DNA of 64,000 nt from JAOUEA01 sp963797635 (GTDB taxonomy: Bacteria > Actinomycetota > UBA4738 > HRBIN12): contig CAWCPZ010000010.1 in assembly GCA_963797635.1 (NCBI GenBank), positions 310,001 through 374,000 on the forward strand, read 5' to 3'. Under the pieces are notes generated by a model. The model searched no databases. It was not told where the DNA came from and saw nothing but the letters and a program-made list of their open reading frames with translations. Below, in pieces: positions 1 through 8,455 of this stretch; within the stretch, counting starts at the first letter, position 1; every line of letters begins with the position of its first letter. The position numbers and the translations under genes were made by a program.

Positions 1-1
1 C

Positions 2-976
2 GACGCCGGCATCACGACGCTGCTCGACTGGTCGCACATCCAGGGCTCGCCGGCGCACACCGACGCCGTCGTGCAGGCGCTCAACGACTCCGGCCTGCGC
101 GCGGTGTTCGCCTACGGGTTCCCGTGGTGGGGCAAGTGGGAGGAACGCCAGCCGAGCTGGTTCGTGCGGGCGGCCACCGAGCACTTCTCGACGAAGGACC
201 AGATGGTCACGCTGGCGCTCGCGGCCCCCGGTCCAGAGTTCACCGACTTCGAGGTCTCGCGCGACCACTGGAAGCTGGCGCGCGAGGCCGACGCCCGCAT
301 CACCACGCACGTCGGTGTGGGCAGCTACGGCCTGGACGGCAAGGTGCAGGAGATGGGCGAGGCCGGGCTGCTCGGGCCCGACACCACCTACATCCACTGC
401 ACCACGCTGAACGACACCGAGATCCAGATGATCGTCGACACCGGCGGCACGGTCTCCCTCGCCTCACCGGTGGAGATGATGATGGGCCACGGCATGCCGC
501 CGATCCAGAAGTTCCTCGATCGCGGCCTCAGCCCCAGCCTCAGCGTCGACGTCGAGACGAACGTGCCGAGCGACATGTTCAACCAGATGCGGTCGGTGCT
601 CGCGCTGCAGGGCGCCCAGGCCTCGGACGGGGAGAAGACCCCGCTCGAGTCCCGGGACGTGCTCGCCTGCGCCACGATCGTCGGCGCGGCGGCGAACGGC
701 CTCGAGGACAAGGTGGGCTCGCTCACGCCCGGCAAGCAGGCCGACATCATCCTGCTGCGCACCGATCGGATGAACGTGACGCCGCTCAACGATCCGGCCA
801 CGGCGGTGGTGGTGGGCATGGACACCAGCAACGTCGACACGGTGCTGATCGCCGGTCGCGTGATGAAGCGCCACGGCGAGCTGTTGTACGTCGACTGGCC
901 CGCCGTGAAGCGGATGGTCGACGATGCCCGCGATCACGTCCTGGCGAAGTCGGGGTTCAAGCTCCCCAGCCTCTGA
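2..976 (+). CDS. Amidohydrolase family metal-dependent hydrolase, 5' end outside the window
   Basis: The reading frame is open from the first bases, so the start lies before the window. The protein resembles the cytosine deaminase / S-adenosylhomocysteine deaminase branch of the amidohydrolase superfamily. Visible metal-site features are a THVG histidine, a YIHCT histidine and the SVDVET aspartate, followed by the usual C-terminal region with a GSLTPGKQADIILL motif that closes the small beta domain. The missing N-terminus would carry the first HxH metal motif. The substrate cannot be read from the sequence. It ends 66 bases before the next gene on the same strand. I am confident of the superfamily, not of the reaction. 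Confidence 0.85.
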   Translation, partial: DAGITTLLDWSHIQGSPAHTDAVVQALNDSGLRAVFAYGFPWWGKWEERQPSWFVRAATEHFSTKDQMVTLALAAPGPEFTDFEVSRDHWKLAREADARITTHVGVGSYGLDGKVQEMGEAGLLGPDTTYIHCTTLNDTEIQMIVDTGGTVSLASPVEMMMGHGMPPIQKFLDRGLSPSLSVDVETNVPSDMFNQMRSVLALQGAQASDGEKTPLESRDVLACATIVGAAANGLEDKVGSLTPGKQADIILLRTDRMNVTPLNDPATAVVVGMDTSNVDTVLIAGRVMKRHGELLYVDWPAVKRMVDDARDHVLAKSGFKLPSL

Positions 977-1042
977 GACCGGCCTTGACCGTCGTCGGTC
1001 CCCGGCCGTACGTTCGAGCGACCGATCGGAAGGAGCCACGGG

Positions 1043-1351
1043 ATGAACTTCGTGCAGACCATCTCGTTCACGTCCACGCGCATGGACGAGATGCAGAAGC
1101 TGATGGACGAGTTCGGCGAGCAGAGCATGGCGAGCCAGGCGGGAGACGGCGGGTTCGTGCGGAACCAGGTGCTCAAGGACCGCGACAAGGAGAACGCCTA
1201 CGTGGTGGTGGCCGAGTTCGTGTCCTACGAGAAGGCGATGGAGAACTCCGGCCGTCCCGAGACCGACGCGTTCGCCAAGAAGATGGCCGAGCTCTGCGAC
1301 GGTCCGCCCACCTTCGGCAACTACGACCTGTTGAGCGAAGAGACGCCGTAG
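1043..1351 (+). CDS. Small protein of unknown function, ABM-like ferredoxin fold suspected
   Basis: This 102-residue protein begins at an ATG preceded by a good ribosome binding site (GGAAGGAG). It has no signal peptide or membrane segment. The alternating pattern (an N-terminal strand FVQTISF, an acidic helix, then a YVVVAEFVSYE strand and a helix) resembles small dimeric alpha/beta-barrel proteins such as antibiotic biosynthesis monooxygenase-like domains, but I see no diagnostic motif. It stands alone between an amidohydrolase and a membrane protein. The function is unknown. Confidence 0.75.
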   Translation: MNFVQTISFTSTRMDEMQKLMDEFGEQSMASQAGDGGFVRNQVLKDRDKENAYVVVAEFVSYEKAMENSGRPETDAFAKKMAELCDGPPTFGNYDLLSEETP

Positions 1352-1387
1352 CCCGGCGGGCGGCCCGTGGCGGGATAGGCTCCCGCC

Positions 1388-2012
1388 ATGGCCACCAGGT
1401 ACGTCATCGCCGCGCTGCGGCTCGGCTTCGCGTTGCTCACGTTCGCTGCGATCGGCGTGCAGCTCGCGCACACGATCGACGCGGGCAACAGCGTCGTGAA
1501 CTTCGTCAGCTTCTTCACGATCGACAGCAACATCCTGGCGGCCGTGCTCTTCCTGGCGTTGGGCCTCACCCCGACGGGTGAACGCTCGCATCGCACCGAC
1601 GTCCTGCGCGGCGCCGCGGTCGTCTACCTGGTCACCACCGGCGTGGTCTACGCGCTCCTGCTGTCGAACGCCGACGTGCAGGTCCCGCTGCCGTGGGTCA
1701 ACACGGTGCTGCACCGCGTGATGCCGATCGTGGTGTTCCTCGACTGGCTGATCGTGCCGCCCTCGAGCACGATCTCGATGCGCGAGGCGACGTGGTGGCT
1801 CGCGCTTCCCGATCGTCTGGACCGTCTACACGATGATCCGCGGCGCCATCGTCGATTGGTACCCCTACCCGTTCCTCGATCCGCGCTTGCACGGCCCGGT
1901 GGAGATCGCGGTGACGATGGTGGGCATCGCGCTGTTCATCGCGGCGGTGATCGCCGCGGTGCATTGGATCGGGAACGCCAGAACCGACGCCCTGCGTCCG
2001 GCTGCGGCATAG
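1388..2012 (+). CDS. Pr6Pr family integral membrane protein, one apparent frameshift
   Basis: The inferred product is about 207 residues with roughly six hydrophobic segments. After the fifth segment the frame breaks near 1805, where one extra base in a CTTCCC context separates WWLAL from PIVWTVYTMIRG. The downstream frame carries WYPYPFLDP and a last membrane helix before a TAG stop, which is the hallmark ending of the Pr6Pr family of six-helix proteins whose function is not established. Restoring one base gives a continuous, family-length protein, so I treat the break as a sequence error. It converges on the YCII gene, with a likely shared terminator between them. Confidence 0.75.
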
Positions 2013-2034
2013 GCGCCGGCGCCGCCCAAAGGAA

Positions 2035-2084
2035 AAGCCCGCCGCAACGCGCGATCGGCGAGGATCGCGAGCCGCAGCGGGCTT
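2035..2084. terminator. Nested hairpin between convergent genes, probable bidirectional terminator
   Basis: AAGCCCGC at 2035-2042 pairs perfectly with GCGGGCTT at 2077-2084. Inside it a second perfect pair, CGCGATC at 2050-2056 with GATCGCG at 2063-2069, can form. The element lies between two converging stop codons and has A-rich bases on its left flank, as expected for termination of the leftward gene. The T tract is short, so the call is moderate. Confidence 0.5.
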
Positions 2085-2097
2085 GCCCGTCAGGGTC

Positions 2098-2412
2098 TCA
2101 CATCACGTTGAAGACTTCGTGGATCCTGATGCTCGCGCCGCCCTGCAGCACCGGGCAGTCCTTGGCCAGGGTGGCGGCCTCGTCCACGGAGTTGGCCGTC
2201 AGGATGCTGTACCCCGTTGCGGCGCTGCCGCCGTCGGACACGGCGCCGTCGGAGGCCACCGTCTTGGCTTCCTGCCCGAACGGGTTCCCCTGGTCCTTCA
2301 CCGCGGAGCCCAGCGTGGTGAACCACGCCGTCCAGGCGTCCATGGCCTGCTTCTGTGCCTCGGGGGTTTCGGGCATCGACCCACCCTCGTAGATCAGCAC
2401 GTAGTCGCTCAT
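2098..2412 (-). CDS. YCII-related (DGPF type) domain protein
   Basis: The product is 104 residues, the usual length of the YCII-related / DGPF family, a ferredoxin-like fold often found next to sigma factors or alone. The N-terminus YVLIYEGG and the later GYSILTANSVDEAATLAKDCP, in which the helix follows the DEA signature, fit the family. The ATG has a GGAGG site five bases upstream. No sigma factor gene is adjacent. The biochemical role of this family is mostly unknown; a ligand-binding or weak enzymatic role is possible. Confidence 0.8.
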   Translation of the reverse strand: MSDYVLIYEGGSMPETPEAQKQAMDAWTAWFTTLGSAVKDQGNPFGQEAKTVASDGAVSDGGSAATGYSILTANSVDEAATLAKDCPVLQGGASIRIHEVFNVM

Positions 2413-2518
2413 CGTTCCTCCCTTCGGCGCGGCACTCCCTGTGCGCGCTTCCACCCCTACGACGAACGGAGGGCCGGAACTTCGACACTCGCCTGCAGAA
2501 GGTTGCCCGAACCCAGGT

Positions 2519-4080
2519 TCAGGCTTCGACGATGCGGAAGATCTCGCTGGTGGCGATGCAGTCGTAGTCGTCGTCAGGCACAGGCCCACGACGTAGCGGC
2601 CCGGTCTTGGCGGCCACACGCCTTCGGAATCGGGCGCGAAGCGCGCGCTGCCGATGCTGGCCGCGTTCACGTACCGCCAGCCCCGCAGGGGACAGCTCTC
2701 GGGGTCGAAGCAGTTGCGGTTCAACGCGAGCCAGTCGTAGCGGTTGCCGGGCGCACCGAACCAGCTCGACGTCGATCGGCTCGCCCTGCACGTACCGGTC
2801 GTTCCCCCGTGCGGACCCAGGCGTGCGCGTGGGGCCGCAGCACGGTGACGCTCGAGGAGGCGACCACGTCGTCATCGTCGATCATCGCCAGTTGATAGTC
2901 GCCCGACGTCATGCCCTCGGTCGCCAGGCGTGCCGTGCCGTCCTCGGTCGCGTCGTCGAGGGTGGCCGACACCAGCGCGGCGTCCGACGTGGGGTCGGCG
3001 CCCTCGGGCCACAGTCCGATCGTTCGCCCGGTGGCGGTGTCGTCGTGGAAGGCCGCCCGCACGGACCGGCCCTCCTTGACGACCTCGCTGATCGGGGCCA
3101 CGAACGAGGGCGGGCTCACCGCCGTCACGTCGACGGTCGAGACCACCGCGCGGTGATCGGTGGGCCACGGGCGGCTCACGATGTCGGTGTACGGCCCGCC
3201 CTCGCCCACCACGCGGCTGCGGATCGTGGTGATCGGGACCGGCCACGTCGACGTAGTCGATGCGATCCCAGGTGTCGAAGGGCCCGCACGCCGGATACAG
3301 GTCGTTGCAGTAGGTGAAGCCGGGGTCGGCGATCGGATCGGGGTTGGCCTCGCGATAGGAATCACGGAACCCGGCATCCTCCATGGCCACCGTGGTGGGC
3401 CAGGCGAACGGGTAGCGCTCCCCAGGCGGGTCGAGGTACGGAGGCTGCCAGCCCAACGCGTCGACCGCTTCTTGCGTCCAGTCCAGGTGCGAGGCGCTGT
3501 TCAGGTCGCCCACGAAGAACGTCGGAAGGCCTTCGTCGATCGCGGGCGCCGTCGCCTCCAGGTGTGGGGCGGTCCACGCCACCTTCCCGTGATCGGCTGC
3601 CGCGACCTCCTCGGGCGTGCCGCCCTTCAGCATCACGCGCATCCCGTCGGGCCACCACGGGGTGTGCGTCTGCGCGATCGCCGCCACCGCACCGTCGCCC
3701 AGCAGGAGGTAGGCCGCCATGCCGTCAGGGATCCGGCCGCCCGGCGAGCCCGGCACCGTGCTCCCCCCGGGCCGCACGATCGGGAACCGGCTCACCATGT
3801 GCATGCTCGGCGATGCGTACCAGCCCAGCTGCCTGGCGATCCACTTCGTGGCCCCGTACGGCTCCTGGATGCCGACGACGTCGGCGTCGGCGCGGCGGAT
3901 CGCCTTGATCACGGCGTCCAGCGTGGACAGCGATGCGCCGTACTGGATGTTGAAGGTCATCACCTTCAGGCGGATCGGCGCCGGCCCGGCCGCGGCCGGG
4001 CTCACCAGCGACGAAGGCGCGCTCAGCGCCATCATCGCGAAGAGCGCGACGAACGCCGTGAGGGCCCGCGCCTTCTTCAT
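2519..4080 (-). CDS. Secreted endonuclease/exonuclease/phosphatase family protein, several apparent frameshifts
   Basis: The first about 280 residues are intact: a Sec signal peptide ending near PAAAG, then the EEP fold with MTFNIQYG, the metal-binding glutamate in VVGIQEP, the FVGDLNSASHLDW motif and DRIDYV. The family includes DNase I, sphingomyelinase and related phosphodiesterases. After DYVDVAG the frame breaks near 3235 and again near 2800, 2745 and 2570; the pieces join to give WPTDHRAVVSTV, the catalytic histidine motif, and then a beta-rich C-terminal extension of about 200 residues ending in SEIFRIVEA. The inferred product is about 519 residues. Its ATG is only 4 bases after the stop of the upstream exported amidohydrolase, so the two are probably co-transcribed. 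Confidence 0.75.
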
Positions 4081-4084
4081 CCGC

Positions 4085-5899
4085 TTAGGTCACCATCGAC
4101 GACTTCATGTGGACGATGTCGCCGTCCACCATGGTCATCATGACCTTGGTGGTGGAGACCTCGGTGAGCTTCACGTCGAACAGGTTGCGGTCGAGCACCA
4201 CGAGGTCGGCTTGGCGTCCGCGGGTGATGGCGCCGGTGAGCCCCGCTTGGTGCAGCTGGTAGGCCGAGTTCCGCGTGTGCATCGCGATCGAGGACCGCAG
4301 CGAGATCGACTGCTCGCGGTTGAGCGGCAGGTCGCCGCCCTTGTAGATCTCGTCCGCGGTGCGGTTGACCGCCATCTCGATCTGGCGGAACGGCAGCAGC
4401 GGGTCCACCGGCCAGTCGCTCCCGCCGCACAGGCGGGCGCCCGCGGTCTCCAGGCCCCCGGCGGCGTACAGCCGGTGCCAGCGGTCCGGGCCGATGTAGG
4501 GCTTGAGCCGCTTCATCGTGTAGCTGTCGCGTTCGGCCCACTGCATCTGCATGTTGGCCATGGCGTTCAGCTGACGGAAGCGCTTGAACTCCGCCGAATC
4601 GATCGCCTCGATGTGGGCCAGCGTGTGCCGGTTGTCCAGGTCGCCGTTCTGCCCGCGCGCGAACTCGATCGCGTCCAGGGCGCTGCGGACGGCCCGGTCG
4701 CCGATCGCGTGCACGTGGACCTGCCACCCCGCGGCGTCGAGCGCCGCCATCCCGGGGTTCGCGATCTCGGGCGGGAAGTACGTGGGGCCGTTCGAGGTCC
4801 CAGGCACCCAGTGCGGATCCTCCGCCGTGCCGTTGTTGACCTTGTAGGGGTCGATCATGGCCGCGGTCTGCGTCGGGTACTCGATCACGCCGTCGAAGAA
4901 CAGCTTGACGGTCTCGATCGTGATGTCCGGCCGGGCGTACTGATCCCGAAGGTCGTCAAGGTGGTTGAGCAACGCGTTCGGGTGCTCCACCTGATCCGGC
5001 CCGGCGAACAACGCCACGTGCGGGCGCAGGGTGAGTTCGCCGGCGTCGCTGATCGCCGCCAGCGCCGCGAGTTGATCGGGACCGGAGGACGCGTCGAGGT
5101 AGGTGGTGATGCCCTGCTTCGCCATCACGCCGAACGCAGCCTTCAGGGAGGCCGTGTTCTGCGCCACCGTGGGCGGCGGGATGTGGCTCGAGACCAGGCC
5201 GATCGCCCCGTCGTACAGCAGCCCGGTGGCGTGACCGTTCGCGTCGCGGTCGATCTCACCGTCGCTCGGGTCGGGCGTGCTGTCGGTGATGCCGGCGATG
5301 TCGAGGCCGCGCGTGTTCGTCAGCGCGATGTGGCCGTCCAGGCTCCGCACGAAGATCGGCCGCGCGGTGTCGAGGTTGTCCAGGTCGTGCCGATCGGGGA
5401 GGTTCCCCATCGCGATGGCGTCCCACTGGCCCACGGTGAGCCAGGTGTCGGGCTCCTGATCGACGGTGTCGGCAAGGAAGCCTGCGATCCGGTCGAGGAA
5501 CTGCGGCAGCGTGAGTTGGGCGTAGTTCAGCGACGCGGCCGTGAGCGTGCGTCCGCCGGAGAGCGGGTGGATGTGCCCGTCGTGGATCCCTGGCATCGCC
5601 ATCCGTCCGCGAAGGTTGATGACCTCCGTGCCGGCGCCGACGAACGCGCGGGCATCGTCGTCCTTGCCCACGAAGACGATCCGGCCGTTGCGGATCGCCA
5701 CCGCCGAGGCCCATGGCATCGACGCGTCGACGGTCCAGACCTCGCCGTTCACCAGGACGGTGTCGGCGGCTTTCGTGCCTCGCGCCCAGGCGGGCACCGA
5801 GCTGGCGACCACCAACCCCCCGGCGACCGCGGCCCCGCCGCGGAGGAACTTCCTGCGGCTGACCCCGCCGTTGGACGACAACGATCCATCCGTCCGCAT
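4085..5899 (-). CDS. Tat-exported amidohydrolase (YtcJ-like, amidohydrolase 3 family)
   Basis: This 604-residue protein starts at an ATG preceded by GGAGGGG. Residues 14-19 are SRRKFL, a twin-arginine motif, followed by a hydrophobic stretch ending in PAWA, so the enzyme should be exported folded. The family signature HDGHIHP (metal ligands) follows residue 100, and VHVHAIGDRAV, HIEAI and the CGGSDWPV aspartate complete the active site. Such enzymes hydrolyse N-acyl or amide substrates, but the specific substrate is unknown. Stop and start of the next gene are 4 bases apart, suggesting an operon of two exported hydrolases. No frameshift is seen. Confidence 0.88.
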   Translation of the reverse strand: MRTDGSLSSNGGVSRRKFLRGGAAVAGGLVVASSVPAWARGTKAADTVLVNGEVWTVDASMPWASAVAIRNGRIVFVGKDDDARAFVGAGTEVINLRGRMAMPGIHDGHIHPLSGGRTLTAASLNYAQLTLPQFLDRIAGFLADTVDQEPDTWLTVGQWDAIAMGNLPDRHDLDNLDTARPIFVRSLDGHIALTNTRGLDIAGITDSTPDPSDGEIDRDANGHATGLLYDGAIGLVSSHIPPPTVAQNTASLKAAFGVMAKQGITTYLDASSGPDQLAALAAISDAGELTLRPHVALFAGPDQVEHPNALLNHLDDLRDQYARPDITIETVKLFFDGVIEYPTQTAAMIDPYKVNNGTAEDPHWVPGTSNGPTYFPPEIANPGMAALDAAGWQVHVHAIGDRAVRSALDAIEFARGQNGDLDNRHTLAHIEAIDSAEFKRFRQLNAMANMQMQWAERDSYTMKRLKPYIGPDRWHRLYAAGGLETAGARLCGGSDWPVDPLLPFRQIEMAVNRTADEIYKGGDLPLNREQSISLRSSIAMHTRNSAYQLHQAGLTGAITRGRQADLVVLDRNLFDVKLTEVSTTKVMMTMVDGDIVHMKSSMVT

Positions 5900-6038
5900 C
5901 GCACACCCCTCCAGTCGACCATCGTGCGCCGATGCCGCCGGCGCGCCCCGATGGGCCGAGCCTAGGGGGGTGTGTTCCGCCCGCGCAAGTCCCCCGGAGG
6001 GCAACGGAACAGGACTGCCACTCGCGGGAGAGCGAGGG

Positions 6039-6251
6039 TCAGTCGCGTCGACGGAGAGCGTCGATGAACGGCCTGGCGAGGCGGTACGTGGCGTAGGCGA
6101 GCAGCGCGAACCCGATGGCCGCCTCCACCTGCTCCTGGGTGAACCGGGTGCGCTTGGCGACGGGCTTCGCGATCGCGCGGCCGGCCGTGCCACGCCAGCC
6201 CGTCAGTGCGGCTTCGCCGACATCGACCATCCGGTCTGCGGTCTTCGTCAT
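6039..6251 (-). CDS. Small membrane-anchored protein of unknown function
   Basis: The 70-residue product has a basic N-terminal half and one C-terminal hydrophobic helix (AAIGFALLAYATYRLA) followed by Arg-rich residues. A strong AAGGAGG site sits 5 bases before the ATG, which supports translation. No family is recognised. It lies 30 bases from the next upstream gene on the same strand and may be co-transcribed with it. Confidence 0.65.
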   Translation of the reverse strand: MTKTADRMVDVGEAALTGWRGTAGRAIAKPVAKRTRFTQEQVEAAIGFALLAYATYRLARPFIDALRRRD

Positions 6252-6281
6252 GGTGCCTCCTTCGATTCGGTGTTCTTCGGG

Positions 6282-6662
6282 CTAGGGCGTTTGGTCGGCC
6301 GGCGCCTCGCGGGCGCCGTGCTCGATGTCCAGTCGGATCGCGTCGAGTCCGATGTCGTCGGCTCCGGCCGGGACCCGCTGCTCGTGCAGGATCCGGGCGA
6401 GACGGTTCAGTTCGCTTCGGACCACGGTCTCGAGCCTCGCGGCGACCCGAGGGTCCTCGGAGGACTCCACGACCACGGTCAGCAGGGTTTCGCCTTGTGC
6501 ATCGGGCGAGACGAGCGCCATGGCACGGCGGCCGATGTCCTGGGCGATGTGATCGACGAAACCGATGCCCTCCACGTTCACCAGGTGGGCGTACACCGCC
6601 TCCGGCGCAGCGCCGATGGGCGTCGTCGCCTCGATCACCGGTGCATCGTTGGGGTGGGTCAT
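6282..6662 (-). CDS. Conserved small protein with SRPBCC-like features
   Basis: The product is 126 residues from the ATG at 6662, chosen over an in-frame GTG 18 bases upstream because GAGGA is well spaced before the ATG. The N-terminal run with a strand followed by APEAVYAHLVNVEG resembles the start of polyketide cyclase / START-like (SRPBCC) domains, where a hydrophobic ligand cavity is formed, but the C-terminal helix is the only other visible support. There is no signal peptide. The function is unknown. Confidence 0.6.
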   Translation of the reverse strand: MTHPNDAPVIEATTPIGAAPEAVYAHLVNVEGIGFVDHIAQDIGRRAMALVSPDAQGETLLTVVVESSEDPRVAARLETVVRSELNRLARILHEQRVPAGADDIGLDAIRLDIEHGAREAPADQTP

Positions 6663-6808
6663 GGGGTCCTCGATCCTCACTGGATGGGTGGGCTGGTCAT
6701 CGTGACTTCGCCTTCGTACCCGTTCGACGCCCGGCGCAATCGCGGCATGAGGGTTGCATCAGCGTCGCGCGGGTAAGGCCGCTGGCAGGACAACAGAAGG
6801 GAACCACC

Positions 6809-7327
6809 ATGCCGAAGGTTCGGAAGATGACTGAGCCGGTGAAGGATGCCGGCAAGAAGGTGCTGGCCACCGACACCGCCCAGAACGTGATCGGCGCGGT
6901 CGTCGACTCGCTCGAGGACGTCGCGGTCGACAAGGCCGACGACGCCGCCGACGCGATCAAGGTGAAGGCCGCCAAGGTGGCCGGTCGCAAGAAGCCGACC
7001 GCCAAGAAGAGCGCTGCCAAGAAGACGTCCGCGCGCAAGCCTGCCGCCAAGAAGTCGACGGCGAAGAAGTCGACGGCGCGCAAGCCGGCTGCCAAGAAGT
7101 CGAGCGCCAAGAAGACGACCTCGAGGAAGAAGACCTCCGCGCGGAAGAAGACCTCCGCTCGCAAGCCTGCCGCGAAGAGGTCCACGGCGAAGAAGTCGAC
7201 GGCCCGCAGGCCTGCGGCCAAGAAGTCGAGCGCCAAGAAGACCACCGCCAGGAAGAAGACCTCCGCGCGCAAGCCGGCTGCCAAGAAGTCGAGCGCGAAG
7301 AAGTCCGCGGCTCGCCGTCGTAGCTAG
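6809..7327 (+). CDS. Histone H1-like lysine/alanine-rich DNA-binding protein
   Basis: The 172-residue product has a short mixed N-terminal segment (about residues 1-55) and then a tail of about 115 residues built from repeats of the type AKKS, PAAKKS, ARK and TSARK. The composition is that of eukaryotic linker-histone tails and of the C-terminal tails of actinobacterial HU proteins (HupB/HupS), which bind DNA through charge. There is no HU core here. The tail repeats resemble the tail of TopA in this same window (51.25-51.4 kb). AGAAGGGA precedes the ATG. A role in chromosome compaction is inferred from composition only. Confidence 0.75.
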   Translation: MPKVRKMTEPVKDAGKKVLATDTAQNVIGAVVDSLEDVAVDKADDAADAIKVKAAKVAGRKKPTAKKSAAKKTSARKPAAKKSTAKKSTARKPAAKKSSAKKTTSRKKTSARKKTSARKPAAKRSTAKKSTARRPAAKKSSAKKTTARKKTSARKPAAKKSSAKKSAARRRS

Positions 7328-7344
7328 GCGGTAGGCTCCACCGC

Positions 7345-7872
7345 ATGTCCTCGCCCGATCCGATCTCGGACCCTCAGGGGTACCAGCAGCATCTGCTGGA
7401 TCTGCTCGGCGATGACGATCCCGCCGAGGTCCAAGCCGCCACCCCTGCCCGGCTCCGCACGTTGCTCGATGAGGCCGGCGACGATCTCCGCGCCGTGCCG
7501 GAGCCGGGGGAGTGGTCGGTGTTCGGCTGCCTCGCGCACCTCACCGACGCCGAGGTGGTCATGAGCGCGCGCTACCGCTGGGTGCTGGCGCAGGACGAAC
7601 CACCGCTGCTCGGCTACGACCAGGACCTGTGGGTCGATCACCTGCACACCGAAGCGGCTCAGGAATCGCCGGAGTCGTTGCTGGCGGTCTTCGAGCCGCT
7701 GCGCCGGGCGAACGTCGACCTGTGGCGACGCACCCCGGTCGAGTCACGGTCGCGGGTGGGTCAGCACGCCGAGCGCGGACCGGAGAGTTACGACCTGGCC
7801 TTCCGCATGATCGCCGGTCACGACCGGTTCCACCTGGCGCAAGCCGAACGCGCGCTCGCAGCCGTCCGCTAG
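7345..7872 (+). CDS. DinB family (DinB_2) putative metal-dependent protein
   Basis: The 175-residue product has the four-helix DinB/YfiT pattern. The probable metal-binding histidines are visible in CLAHLTDAE near residue 66, and in GHDRFHLAQAE at the C-terminus. The WSV/W region before the first histidine is also typical. DinB-like proteins include thiol-dependent transferases and DNA damage-induced proteins, but the activity cannot be inferred. It begins 17 bases after the histone-like gene and overlaps the convergent MarR gene by four bases. Confidence 0.8.
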   Translation: MSSPDPISDPQGYQQHLLDLLGDDDPAEVQAATPARLRTLLDEAGDDLRAVPEPGEWSVFGCLAHLTDAEVVMSARYRWVLAQDEPPLLGYDQDLWVDHLHTEAAQESPESLLAVFEPLRRANVDLWRRTPVESRSRVGQHAERGPESYDLAFRMIAGHDRFHLAQAERALAAVR

Positions 7873-8354
7873 GGCTTGGCTGCGCCGGGGCGCCGGTCCA
7901 GCCCGTACCAATAGCCGTCTTGGGGCGCCGGCAGCCGCTCCAGCGCTTCGCGCAACGACTCGAGGGTGGCGGCGTCGACCTCCATCAGCTCGGGCGGCGG
8001 CTCGAACATGTGCTCCATCAGCTCCGCACGGAACGCCACGCCGGCGGGCGTCAGGGCGATCGTCTTCACGCGGCGGTCGGTGGGCAACGAGCGCCGCTCC
8101 ACGAAGCCACGTTCCTCGAAGCGATCGACCAGCCAGGTCACCTGCGACGCGTCGCAATGCATCATGTCGGCCATCACGCCCATGGGACGGGGCTGCTCGG
8201 GATCCAGGATGGTGAGCGTCTTCATGTGGCCGGGGGTGAGGCCGTGTTCGCGCAGCAGCGTCAGGTGCTCGCCTCGCTGGAACTTCTCCATCGTGAACCG
8301 GGCCATCAGACGCCAGACCTCCCAGGCGACGGTTCGCTTCGATCGCGTGCTCAC
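7869..8354 (-). CDS. MarR family transcriptional regulator
   Basis: The 161-residue product starts at GTG. It has the MarR winged-helix arrangement: MGVMADMMHCDASQVTWLVDRFEERGFVERR as helix-turn-helix and DRRVKTIALTPAG as the wing. Such proteins are usually dimeric repressors that release DNA on binding a phenolic or drug ligand. It is divergently arranged with a drug-type ABC exporter, and short palindromes lie in the 100-base gap, so it probably regulates the exporter and itself. Confidence 0.88.
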   Translation of the reverse strand: MSTRSKRTVAWEVWRLMARFTMEKFQRGEHLTLLREHGLTPGHMKTLTILDPEQPRPMGVMADMMHCDASQVTWLVDRFEERGFVERRSLPTDRRVKTIALTPAGVAFRAELMEHMFEPPPELMEVDAATLESLREALERLPAPQDGYWYGLDRRPGAAKP

Positions 8355-8382
8355 ACCCCCATCGTACGGGGTCCGTCACGAT

Positions 8383-8424
8383 ACTTCAAGTCGCCCAACC
8401 TTTCAGATACAAGAATACTTGACA
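8383..8424. promoter_or_regulatory. Probable MarR operator and promoter region of the ABC exporter
   Basis: Two palindromes lie in an AT-rich island between the divergent genes: ACTT-C-AAGT at 8383-8391 and CAAG-AATA-CTTG at 8410-8421. A TTGACA hexamer at 8419-8424 overlaps the second palindrome and could be a -35 element, although no convincing -10 box follows. The spacing and position fit repression by the adjacent MarR protein. This is inferred from the sequence only. Confidence 0.5.
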
Positions 8425-8455
8425 CTTCGCAAGGACCTGTGCCAGAGTCGCCCGC

